Assembly (NCBI RefSeq): GCF_965363235.1
Contig: NC_134845.1
Location: 68,849,261-68,913,260 of the forward strand
Reading direction: 5' to 3'
Length of the DNA stretch: 64,000 bases
Source of the DNA: Mytilus galloprovincialis
Taxonomy: Eukaryota; Mollusca; Bivalvia; Mytilida; Mytilidae
Both the position numbers and the translations under genes were made by a program. Positions 35,922 to 48,600 of this stretch are shown here, piece by piece (the stretch's first letter is position 1; every line of letters begins with the position of its first letter). The notes beneath the pieces were generated by a model. That model saw nothing but the letters and a program-made list of their open reading frames with translations, did not search any database and had not been told where the DNA came from.

Positions 35922-36451
35922 ATTATAAACTCTTCTTATTATTTAGACCAGATTTTTATCTGACAAATCTGTGTTTCTTTTCTCAGGTATTTGTTGCTCT
36001 TTTATACATAGGAGAGAAACATTTGCATAAGTTATAACCCTACATTACCAACTCTCCATTTTCAAATTTCAATTGTGTAATGCAATTCGCCGAATCGGTA
36101 CACGGAAACAATATATTAGTTGTAAGTTTCATTTGCTTAAATATTAGGTGTATAAGTGTATTAGAAACATTGATGAAACAATCTGAAATTATTAGGGAAT
36201 ACAATAATCGTATAATAATCGCAATTATTGATTGCACAATTATATAATATTGGTTATATTGATCACTACCTAAAAATGTACACATATTTTACAGGATCTC
36301 TGATGCATGTGATGTGCGTGTCTGTCTCTGAACTGTATTATGGATTGAACTGTTGCCTCAATTAAAACTTTACAATAAAAAATATTTGAAAACGATAAAA
36401 CAAACAACTGATTCTGACAGACATTTCATTTAAAGTTTAATCTCTGCACTT

Positions 36452-36622
36452 CTAATAGTTTATATAATCCTCATTCGAAAACGCAGAATTGGTATATCTC
36501 GAATCATAATATTCCAGATTGGATTGCAGATTTTTACTTTGAGATGTACTTTTATAATCTTTCCTTCCTTGATTATGTGCCAGAATATTAACGTTGTTAC
36601 GCGGTGATCTTCTTTTACTATC
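36452..36622 (-). CDS. Adhesion GPCR last exon, cytoplasmic tail and stop
   Basis: 57 codons including TAG. DSKRRSPRNNVNILAHNQGR, then EYYDSRYTNSAFSNEDYINY at the end. The final 19 residues hold five tyrosines, two of them in Y-x-N contexts (YTN, YIN). Acceptor TTTTTTAATAG. No ordinary poly(A) signal was spotted just downstream. Confidence 0.84.
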   Translation of the reverse strand, partial: DSKRRSPRNNVNILAHNQGRKDYKSTSQSKNLQSNLEYYDSRYTNSAFSNEDYINY

Positions 36623-39600
36623 CTATTAAAAAATGAGAATAATAGTAGACAATATATATTATTTCATATTTTCAAATGAGAAGAAAAATACAATAATGAC
36701 GGAGAAGGCCTCCAAAAATAGAAATGAAATAAAATATATTGAATCGTTTACGTAATTTTACGCTGAAATAAAAAAACCTCACAAAGTTATACATTTTCTT
36801 CTTTAATAAAATATTTTTACTATTTATGTTTGTAAAATTGTCTGCTCAACCAAAGACAGTCATTAAAATATGATTTCGGTTAATTTGTTATTTCCTTCCT
36901 TTTTAGCTCACCTGGCTCAAAGGGCCAATTGAGCTTTTCTCATCACTTGGCGTCCGTCGTCGTCGTCGTCATCGTCATTAACTTTTACAAAATCTTCTCC
37001 TCTGAAACTACTGGGCTAAATTTACCAAACTTTGCCAGAATCATCATTGGGGTATCTAGTTTATCTAGAATATTAATATAGATAGAGATAAACTGTAAAC
37101 AGCACTAATGTTCACCAGAGTAAGAACTGAAAAAAAGTCAGCATAACTAAAATGGTCAGTTGACCCCTTAACGAGTTATTGCCCTTTATAGTCAAGTTTT
37201 GTCAATTTTTCGTAAATTTTTGTAATCTTTCACAAAAATCTTCTCTGAAACTACTAAGACAAATTTAACCAAACTTGTCCACAATCATTATTAGGGTATG
37301 TAGTTTCAAAAGTGTGTCCGATGACCCGCCTGCGAACCAAGAAGGCCTACATGGCTAAAAATACTACATAGGGTAAAATGCAGTTTTTAACTAAAATCTC
37401 AGAAACCAAAACATTAAGAGCAAATCTGATAAGACAGATTTGTTTGTTATGTCAAGGTCTATCTGCTCTGAAATGTTTTGACCAATCAGGCAACCCAGTG
37501 TTGGGGTGTTGCCCCTGAATTGGTAATTTAAATAAAAATTGCAGCTTTTGGTTGTTATCATGAATATAATTATAGATAAAGATAAACTGTAAAGAGCAAT
37601 AATTTTCAGCAAAGTAAGACCTACAAATAGGTCAACAGGATCAAAATGGTCAATTGACACCTTAATGAGTTATTGCCCTTAATTGTAAATTTTTCAATTT
37701 CATAAATTTTGTAAAATTTGTAAATTCTTACAAAATTTTTAACTAGTGGGGTAGATTCAAAGGTTCATTATAGATAGAAATAGCAGCAAGAATGTTCAAT
37801 TAGTAAGATCTTCAAACCCATCACCCTCACCAAAACACAATTTTGTCATGAATCCATCTGTGTACTTCGTTTATGATATGCACATACACCAAAGTGAGCG
37901 AGACAAGCTCTTACGAGCCCCTAGTTTTTATATCCGTCATTAGTTTCGAAGACGTTTTTTGAGTACGAAATAAAAAGTAAAAATGAAATAAAACGTGCAC
38001 TCAAAGGAAAACGCACAAAATTAACGCACCAAAACGTTGAAAACTTAACACTATGTCTATATGACACTGACAGTGAATCTTCTTTTACGTATTTAAAAAA
38101 AGGTTATGTCAAAGTTTCTCTATCGTTTTATTTTCCTTTATCTATATCAACGAAGGAGTAAGAGTCTATATAATATCTGCTCAAGTGTTGTTGAAATGAA
38201 GCGGTGCATTTAATGCATATATTATGTATATTTATTGTTTAGACTTTTAGCAAAAACTTTTAATATCCAAGACTGTTGCAATAATATGCATAATGTTTTA
38301 GTTGTTTTTTGTGTTGTGTAACAACGTAACCTGATGAGTTAAGCCATTTCATTTTCAAACGATATACACATTGATCTTAAGTTGTGAATTTAAAGCACTG
38401 TCCCAGGTTAGTGAAGGGTATGGCGTAGACAAAAAATGTGCCCGTCCAAAGTATGAAACTTGTAATCATGTGCTGCATAACATAATCGTTTTTCGATTAA
38501 TATTTTGTACACTTATCAGGCTGGTACCTGTTTTATTATGAATTGTTATACATTTGTCATGTCGGGAACTTATATAGCTTGCTATGACATATGATTTTAA
38601 TCTTGGTTCACGGCTTACCAATATCTATATAGTTGCTATCATGTACCGCATTTAGTCCCTGGTGTATTTGCATTGGCAATCACAAGACATATTATTATAT
38701 TCATGTAGTAGTTTATAGCCTAAATGTGCGAAATGTTGACCATTGTTGAAAATGCAGGCATTCTCATATAATACTCAATAAAAAACGGAAATTTTAAGAG
38801 CAGGTGTATACACTGTCATGTACTCACCCAGTTAGTAGAAGATTGATTTGGAACCATGCGACTGTTTTGTTGATGTTTTTGATATTTTTTGTAACTGTTC
38901 CTGATCTATATAAAGTATGCAAAACGCATTTAATCGGAATAAAGTGCACAATAAACTACGAAGGATACATTTAAAATTTGTCGAAGCAATTGAGTACAAC
39001 CAGTGTATAAACATATAAGTTATTGTTACATTCTGAACACAAATGTCGTTAATCGCAATTAAGACATAAAAACGCATTACAATATTTGTAACAAAAGAAA
39101 ACTGAAGTAAGCAGTTTGCTTAATTTACTTAGAAAATAAAACTCATAATAGAAACCGGGATAATAATATTGTATTTTACCTAGATGTGCGTTTCGTCTAC
39201 AAAAGACTCATCCATGAAATTCGAATAAAAAAGGTTAAAAAGGGCATATTACGTACGAAGTTGAAGAGCATTGAGAACCATAAATTTCTTAACGTTTTAC
39301 CAAATACAGCTTAGGTTATTGTTATCAATGACTTATATGCTTAACGAGCTTGTAAAATCCTGCATGAAAATGATTATATCCGAATTGTGCTGTTCTTGTG
39401 AAATCGTTTTGAACATGGCTCTGAATAAGACCAGATTGAATAAATCTGTAAGCGCGTCTGTTGACATTCTTTTTTTTTCATCGTTTTTTTATGTTTTATA
39501 TGAAACTCACCAGAGGATTGAATAAAAAATCTGACACACAGATAAATAGACCCTGTTTAAGGATAATAAAAATAGATAAATTCTACAAATATAGTGGAAT

Positions 39601-42600
39601 TTATATCATAGCAACATTTAAACATATATATATATATTTTGTTGATCTCTTCCTATATAAAAAGTAAAATCACAAAAATACTGAACTCAGAGGAAAATCA
39701 ATTCGGAAAGTCCATAATCACATGGCAAAATCAAATAGCAAAACGCAACAAAGACGAATGAACAAGAACTGTCATATTCCTGACTTGGTACAGGCATTTT
39801 CAAATGTAGAAAATGGTGGATTGAACCTGGTTTTATAGCTAGCTAAACCTCTCACTTGTATCACAGTATCTTTAAAATTTAATATCACCACAAATATTGT
39901 ATTTGCATTGTGTCATATATATCAAATTTATTCGTGCAGTGATAGTTCACCTTTTTTTGTTCAACTGCCTTTTCTGTCCAGTTAAGCCATTCAAAGTAAT
40001 ATGTCAGAGTGTGTCCTTTTGTGTTGTTATGTGACACTACTGTCTCAGCTTGTTATGTAATTTTATACACATGTCCTTAGTCAGGAGCCTGTTTTTTATT
40101 GCTTGTCGTTTGTTGCTGTGGTGAATAGGGGTTTCTCGTTTTTTTTTATTAGATAAAGCACTCATACCACATTTTCTGACTTCAAATGATGAGAACTATT
40201 GTTTCAATATTGACGATTTCTGACAATAACAAGCAAAAGTAATTTTCGAGTGATATCTGATTCTAGGTTAAAAACAAATGCTACATATTTGGAATCGTAC
40301 TTGTTGCAAGAAAAGCAGCGTTTCTGTGGGTAATGGACAATCGCATAGTTTTAGCTAGGACTTTCGAGTTGCTTTATATAAATATACAGTTTTTCTCAAT
40401 ATGACTGCGTTATAATGGTGTAAAGAAAAATATATAATGCCTGTGTCAATTATAGTAACTTAAGAAATGTTTTGAAAGCAATAATTGACACTGACATACA
40501 CTAAACCAGCATTATTTACAAAAGTAAACCTTTCAACGGAAAGTGAACTTACTTGCAATGCATTCAAAAATGTTTTCTCTGAAACTTACGCAAAACATTT
40601 TATGCATTATTATTATCAGTTTACCATAATTATTATTATTTGTAGATATTTTAATTTTTGTTATATATATTTCAACCTACCTGAAGAGAATTGAAAATTG
40701 CGAAAAGGTATTGAAAGATGACCAATTTTTCCATCATGGAAAATACTCCTAGTACCCACGTAACACCAAATAATGGTAACAGTATGCATACACTTTTAAA
40801 TCCAACCCTAGAATAGAAATAATTAAAGGGTATTTTTTATCCAAGATACCATTGTTTCTGTATTATAGTTACACTATTGTTCCTTCTTATTTATTTTCGC
40901 TCAAATAAATTAATCATATAGATTTCTATGGTAAATTCAATAACATGCTCTATCGTCAAATTACAGGCTTCTTAATGATATTTTGCAACACACAGAAAAC
41001 AAATATCAGACATTGTCATTGATATGTACGAAAGCGAATTAGCGCCATACAACTTTTTTTTTAATACTGCTTCCTATGTTCGCGTTATAACGCAAACTTT
41101 TGCGTTGTAACTCAAACATTTGCGATATAACGCAAACCTTTGCGCTACAACGCAAACATTTGCGGTTAACGCAAACCTTTGCGATATAACACAAACCTTT
41201 GCAATATAACGCAAACATTTGCGAAATAGCGCAAACAAATTTATTTCAATTATTCATTAAGTTTTGTATGTCTGTCTGTCCGTCTGTCATTACTTTTGGT
41301 TGTGATTTACTAGAAAATACGAAAAGAAATAAATACAATCTTTATAATAAATATGCATAGGAATATAAGGGATTACTTGAAGTGCAATTATACATGAATC
41401 AAGAATGATATGTGCATCAGAAAAGTATTTAATTTAACAAGCAAATAGATATAGTAAAGACATATTTTAATTGAAAGATCAAAAATAATGTCATACAATT
41501 GTGAAACTCCCAGGTCAAATAGAAAAAAATGATCTTTCTGCTTTAAAATGAATTATTAATAATGAAACATTTTGTTTTCAAATCTCAGAATATGATAATA
41601 ATTCTATGATAGAAAGTCATTGAGTTTATATTTCAATATAGTGAAGTATTTTAAGAAGCTTTGGTAGCAATTTGAAAAGAGAGAACATAATTATATTGAT
41701 AAAACATCTTTATTCTATACACTTTTTGCCAAATGGTAGCTTTTCTTTTAATATAACCAACTTCACACAGTCCTCAATAGTTAGCAAAGGTACCAGGATT
41801 ATAATTTAGTACGCCAGACGCGCATTTCGTCTACATAAGACTCATCAGTGACGCTCATATCAAAATATTTATAAAGCCAAACAAGAACAAACTTGAGGAG
41901 CATTGAGAATCCAAAACTCCAAAAAAGTTGTGCCAAATACGGCTAAGGTAATTTATGCCTGGGATAAGAAAATCCTTAGTTTTTCGAAAAATTTAAAGTT
42001 TTGTAAATTGGAAATTTATAAAAATGACCACATTATTGATATTTATGTCAACACCGAAGTGTTGACTACTGGGCTGGTGATACCCTAGGGGACGAAACAT
42101 CCACCAGCAGTGGCATCGACCCAGTGATGTAAATAGTTATCAAAGGTACGAGGATTATAATTTAGTACGCAAGACGCGCGTTTCGTCTATATAAGACTCA
42201 TCGGTGACGCTCAAATCAAAATATTTATAAAGCCAAACAAGAACAAAGTTGAAGAGCATTGATAATCCAAAATTCCAAAAAGTTGTGCCAAATACGGCTA
42301 AGGTAATCTATGCCTGGGATAAGAAAATCCTTAGTTTTTTGAAAAAGTGGCAGTGGCATCGACTCAGTGGTGTAAATATTTATCAAAGGTACCAGGATTA
42401 TAATTTAGTACACCAGTCGCGCGTTTCGTCTACATAAGAGTCATCAGTGACGCTCATATCAAAATATTTATAAAGCCAAACAAGAACAAAGTTGAAAAGC
42501 ATTGAAAGTCCAAAATTCCAAAAGATTGTGCATCAAACGAGAGCTTACTTTGGAAGTATATTTATATTTTGCTATAGCTGTATTAGCAGGGTTGATTTTT

Positions 42601-45600
42601 TATATTCTTCGATATTACTTCATTTTATTAAATGTTCTTTGTACATATATATACATGTATTTATTATCATGTATATAATTTTTTGGGCCTAGTATAGCTT
42701 GCTGTTCGGTGTTAGCTAAGATGCCGTGTTGAAGACCATACTTTGACCCGTATTTAATGGTTTCATTTTAGAAATGTTGAATTAAATGGAAAATTGTCTC
42801 ATTGCCATTAATACCATATCTTCTTATATCTATTATCCTACTCATTATTTGTCAATGATATGTTCTAAAAAATCAAGCATTTTTCTTTGCAATGATAACA
42901 CAGGAGTACAAATGTTAATGTATGCAGTCTCCTCTATTAATAACTGCTTATCCTTTGAATCTTAAATAAAAAATAAGATAAAACAAATGTTTGCTTTATA
43001 TCGCAAATGTATGCGTTATAACGCAAACATAGGAGTAGATAATAAAATAAAAAGTTGTGTGGCGCTAATACGCTTCCGTAGATATGTTCATTTTCTTTTA
43101 ACATGTTTAAAGATGAATGTTGATAAAATAATGGAATATCTGAAATCCCAATATATTTCTAGCTCCTGTTATTATAGCCATAACCGATTCTTTGAATTAG
43201 TTGGTAAATAATACTCTTCAACTTTGATTTTAACTGTTTAGATTGGGGCATCAAAATAATTTTAACAGATTTAACATACTGACCAGCATGAGTCATTACT
43301 ATCAAATACAATAACTTACTTTGATTTCATTTTCAGGGATTTCTTTTCAAACCCTCTCGCTGTCATTATTCTATACACCATTATAGCAAAAATAACAAAA
43401 TTAATCTGAAAAACACAATTTGAAAAATATGTACAAAACCTATTTAGAATATATGTTATTTACTTCTAGGGAACGTGAAATTATTTGTTTTTTTCTCTCT
43501 GATTTTCTTTATTGTGCAAAATGGATTGAGGTTTTTCTTTCTACCCACCGCTGACCCCGGCTACCTCATGTTTAGATTCACTGCAATGTTATTCACTTTC
43601 CTTATTTGGTACTAAATTTGCAGAATTCACTAATGATTTTCATAAAACACAATCATTTGCCCTTTATGGGTCAAACAGTCAATTTAAGTCAATTACAGTA
43701 ACTTTGACCCCCCCCCGAAAAAAAATGTGACAAATTGGAAAAAACTTGAATCATAATTTCATGTCGATATGCACAACTAACTTATTCATGTTATTATCTA
43801 CAAAATTTCATTAAATTCTGTTTGTGGTTTCAGAGAAGTTGCAATGACAAACTGTTGCAGAGGTATATTGAAGCAAATAAGTTAAAAGGGGCGTTACTCC
43901 TAGAATAAAATTGAATCATAATTTCCTGTAGATATGCACATCTACGTAGTATGTTCTTATTATCTACAAAATTTCATGAAATTCTTTTGGGTTGTTTCAG
44001 AGAAATTGCGATGACAAACTGTTGCAGTAATATATGAAGTAAATAAGTTCAAAGGGGCGTAACTCCTAGAAAACAAAATTTATCGTAATTTCCTGTCGAT
44101 ATACACATCTACATAGTATGTCCTTATCATCAAAAAAAGTTTCAAGAAATTCTGTTGTGTTGTTTCAGAGGATTCGCATTGAAAAACTGTTACAGTATAT
44201 AATATATTGAAAATAATAATTTCAAAGGGGCGTAAGTCCTATAAAATAAAATGAATTGTAATTTGTCGTCGATATGCACATCTACATAGTATGTCCTTAT
44301 CATCTAAATAGTTTTCACGAAATTCTGTTGTGTGATTTGAGAGGATGTGCGACGGAAAGAAACAGGACGGACAGACTGACTGACAGACTGACGGATGGTT
44401 AAAAACAGTAGGTAAATATGCTTCAATGTATAGTCATATCGTTCTTTCTTTGACTTTTGTACTTACCAAAATTACAAGCAATGCTGGCCCGATGAACGCC
44501 CATATGAGGTTTGATTCAAGGGTCAACCAACAACTAGAACAAAAAAAAAAAAACAACCTATACGACCATTATTTCAAAAATTGTCAAACACTATTAACTA
44601 ACAATTATGTAGATCCCTTTAATGCATGGCCATTATTTTCTCGGTACATGTTTGTCTAAGCGGACCTTAGAGGTTAACGAAGCAAAAGCTTGAAAGATAA
44701 TAATACATATTCTTGAAATAAACAAAAGGACTTGCGAAAACATTCTTCTACATTTGAAACATGTAAAATGTAGAAAGACATCATCTTCAAAACTGGATGT
44801 CAACGCAGAGCTAGATACATGTAGGTAAATAGGCAGACAAAAGATAAATTTAAAACAATATCAATTGAATTCGGTTCAAGTTTGGACATTCCCAACATGT
44901 TAAAACTGTAAACAATATAATGCTTTAATAAAGGCATTGAATACGTATAGTAGAAATTAAAACCATACATGTATAAAGAAGTTTCTAGACAGTTCATGTC
45001 AGAAAACATGCACATATGATAAGCTGACAATAATTAAAGTCTGGTTTTTAAATTCTTTAAAATACTGAAACAGGGGAAGGGATATAGAATGTACTGTTAA
45101 AGGAAAGATAGAGTATATGCAATGATCATATTGGCTATAATATAATAGATACTTAGTGTTATTAGAAAAAGTGTTTTTTCAAGAGTTTTCTATTTGAATG
45201 AATGTTGTTTAGCCTGCACTTTGTAACAACAGGTGTTTCACATGCCAAAATATTCATACATATGTCAATTTGTTGGCGTACTGATTCTCATATATGATCT
45301 CTGTGTTTCATCTTATAGAGACTTCACGTGGGAATGTAACCAGTATAGAAAATTATGGTAGCGTCTAAAATTAAATATAGGTTAGGGGTAGTTTATAATT
45401 TTAGTATTGTTAACTCTTAGAATGTCACGGCATATACACGTTGAAAGTATGCTGCACAGCCCTTTTTTGACATTTGAATAAAACAGTAATGCATATCATT
45501 TTTTTTCAAGATACTTCATAATAAAAGTGGCACATTGTTCAAATTGAGGTTTCTTCCATATATCTTTTTAATTTATTTTTTATTTTTTGAGTTCTTCGTC

Positions 45601-48600
45601 AGAATTTCTCCATTAGTCCTTTTTATCTATGTTATATTTACAAACAATTTTTTCCATTACATTGTGGTTTAATTCCTTTGTATAAATAACATAATTTATA
45701 CTGCACTCGTTCTATTTGAGCAGTCAAAATGCGTTGACCGTATATGTGTATGTCAAAAATGTGTTGACCGTATATTTCTATGTCATATACAGTCACTGAC
45801 CTGATATCACTTTTCCGCATGTATATTTAATAGAAATTGCCGAAATTATAATTAATCATTCATACGACCTATTCAACCTGTCCTTGTTTCAACTGTATAC
45901 AATGACTCAAACTTATTTTTTATGCAAATTTAAGAAAATAACATATTTCACTTGTTAATATTTTTGGTTTGCAAACTATAAATCATCACATTTTATGCTT
46001 ATTGTTGATATTTTAGTTCATTCTCAAACAAATTCGTTCACCATCGATTGTTGGTTTCAGCAGGTTATGTACATTTTATTTTTGTATATTTCTCCGGCTA
46101 CGTGATATGAGGCCTTTAAATAAAAGGGGGAAGTTTCTCAATATTTAAATCAATAATAACATTAACACATTAAACAACAAATGAAAATGATTTTTCTTTA
46201 TATTGCAACATAAAGACAATAATAGTGCATTGATATGACATATCAACGATACGAGCCTCGCATTTCCCCCTTTCTAAGCCTCATCCTTTTAGCGTTGATT
46301 TATCAAGTCAATGCACTATTATTGTCTATATAATAAGATAAGCTATAACATGACAACTACGTACAACTGATGGTTGCCATAACCTTCCAATTTAGTCACA
46401 ATGGCAGAAATTCCGACTATACCAGCAGGAACAACTGAAAAAAAAATGTATTCTCGAACAGATTCGTTGCTGTGGTCATATTAAGCATTCTACATGTCGA
46501 TGCTGTGAACATATTATCGAGTTCTTGAAAACATCTACAAACACTATAGTCCTGTTTAATGACACAGTATATTCGCAAACAGTATAGTCCAACATGTTTG
46601 CCATACGAATCAAATCTCAAATGCAGACTTAGCAACTTTTATGTTTGCAATTCACCATTCAGTGAATTTTGTGTATGTACGTAGTTAGTCATGACCTATC
46701 TATTTTGAAATTGCATGAAGTTAGCAGTATTAGTTAACTTTACTTTCTGCTATATACAATTTAATTTGAGAATTTAAAGCTGGGTAACTATGTTTTACTC
46801 ATTTATTCCATCGAACTAAAGATAAAGGATACAACAGGTACAGTTATGCCTGTCTCATATCTTACCTTGTAACTAGAAATTGACAATAAGGCTCGGTTGA
46901 AAACAATAATTTACGACCAACAGGATGTTTTCGGTTTCCCAATTGTGAACTTTACATTTCTATGTAGGAACATCCCAAAAGCACCTTCATACGGAGTATA
47001 TATCTCCAGATTGATACAATATTCCTTGTTGTATTTCCTATCATGATTTCCTTGATAGAAGGTCCTGCTCACACGGAATTTGAAGCTTTTATACCAAGAG
47101 ATTTATGTGGTGATCGAAGATGAAACTATTCCTTAGTTAATTTTATAGACGACATTACGAGTTGATTGACCGCTATGGAATATCTTTTTAAAAGACGATG
47201 ACGGATATGTTCTTAATGTCGTTACTTTAATCCTGTTCCCTTTTCACAAATTCGACCTACCGAATTAGACCTATAACCGAGTTCGTACTTACTGGAGAAA
47301 CAAGACGGGTGAAAATTGTGGAGCAGAATCTTCCTACCCTTTCAAATCACCTGATATCATACCCTTTTTGGGTGCGGTTCGTGTTGCATAGACTTTATTT
47401 TTCTATGTTGTAATTTGATTAATATTTTTTTGTCTGTTTGTCTCTTTATCGTTTAGTCATGTCGTTGTCATTCCATTTTCGATTTATGAATTTGAATGTC
47501 CCTGTGGTATTGTTCGTCCCTCTGGCGTACTAAATTACAATCCTGGTACCTTTGATAACTATTTACACCAATGGGTCGAAGCCACTGCTGGTGGACCCCC
47601 GAGGGTATCACCAGCCCAGTAGTCTACATTTCGGTGTTGACATGAATATCAATAATGTGGTCATTTTTATAAATTTCCTGTTCCCAAAACTTTAATTTTT
47701 TTAAAAAACTAAGGATTTACTTATCCCAGGCATAGATTACCTAAGCCAATATTAGCACAACGTTTTTTGAATTTTTGGTTCTCAATGCTCTTCAACTTTG
47801 TACTTGTTTGGCTTTATAAATATTTTGATATGATCGTCACTGATGAGTCTTATGTAGACGAAACACGCGTCTGGCGTACTAAATTATAATCCTGGTACCT
47901 TTGATAACTATTTACACCACTGGGTCGATGCCACTGCTGGTGGACGTTTCGTCCCCGGGGGTATCACCACCCCAGTAGTCAACGCGTCTGGCGTACTAAA
48001 TTATAATCCTTGTAACTTTGATAACTAATTATATACATACCCCAACATGCAGGTAACAACCGATTAGTTATAGATTCTTTGTGGAATACAAAAACAAACA
48101 TCTTCAGAATGAGAATTCCCTCAGCTAGCATTAGAGCAAAGTCTGTTAGGAACATGTAATGCAAAGCAACTGCAATTGCCGTACATACATCCTGTATATA
48201 AGGAAAAAAACATTTTCATAATTTGTTTTTATGCAGAAAAGTAACGTTGTCAACTTTATAGCTACATAATCTACGTATGGTATAACGTATTGCGAATGCA
48301 TTATATGATTTGTATTCCTGAGGAATTTATATTGCGGTTATAAACTTGTATTATTTGATTTCCACATGCCGTAATTTTCAGATTTGTTTGCTTTAAATAT
48401 AATGATTAATGGCGTATCAGGTACACAAAATCAACATACACCTTCAAGTTCATGTTTGCTTATTTTGGGTAGTACCATTTCAACAAAAAGCACGTAATGA
48501 TATTGATATGCTTTACATTATGTATTTTGCAAAATACATACCAATTGCATCTAAATTCATGCAATCCTGCGTAAAACACATAACAATTCTTAAGAGTTAA

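Larger units (their letters stand above)
29322..36451. other. Intergenic region between the two convergent genes
   Basis: No host gene recognised. It holds a retroelement fragment (30140-30850), a poly-T run (31159-31188), a TG microsatellite (33363-33399), a GGTACC-family fragment (34130-34235) and an inverted-repeat element (34840-35921). The remainder is AT-rich unique-looking sequence. Confidence 0.6.
41022..43085. mobile_element. Inverted-repeat element with 20-bp palindromic array and nested repeats
   Basis: Ends pair over ~70 bp: left 'AGCGAATTAGCGCCATACAA', right the reverse complement of 'AGCGTATTAGCGCCACACAA', both running into TTATAACGCAAAC. The left end carries eight 20-bp repeats (41082-41236). 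The interior holds GGTACC-family tandem units and a minus copy of another repeat (42690-42837). No transposase frame. It lies in the intron between the TM5/ICL3 exon and the TM6 exon. Confidence 0.7.

Noticed and set aside
36040-36285. 81-codon minus-strand frame after the GPCR stop
   Set aside because: No domain, AT-driven composition, and it is probably within the 3' UTR or intergenic DNA.
38832-39077. 81-codon minus-strand frame
   Set aside because: Overlaps the tail exon at 38828-38905 in a different frame; the spliced frame gives a sensible receptor tail.
40521-40600. Possible minus-strand exon with a GTAAGT donor before TM7
   Set aside because: It contains a stop in the required phase; the 42-nt exon at 39511-39552 fits exactly.
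48037-48041. GTATAT donor for the TM3 exon
   Set aside because: It would put the TM4 exon out of frame; GTATGT keeps the helix intact.
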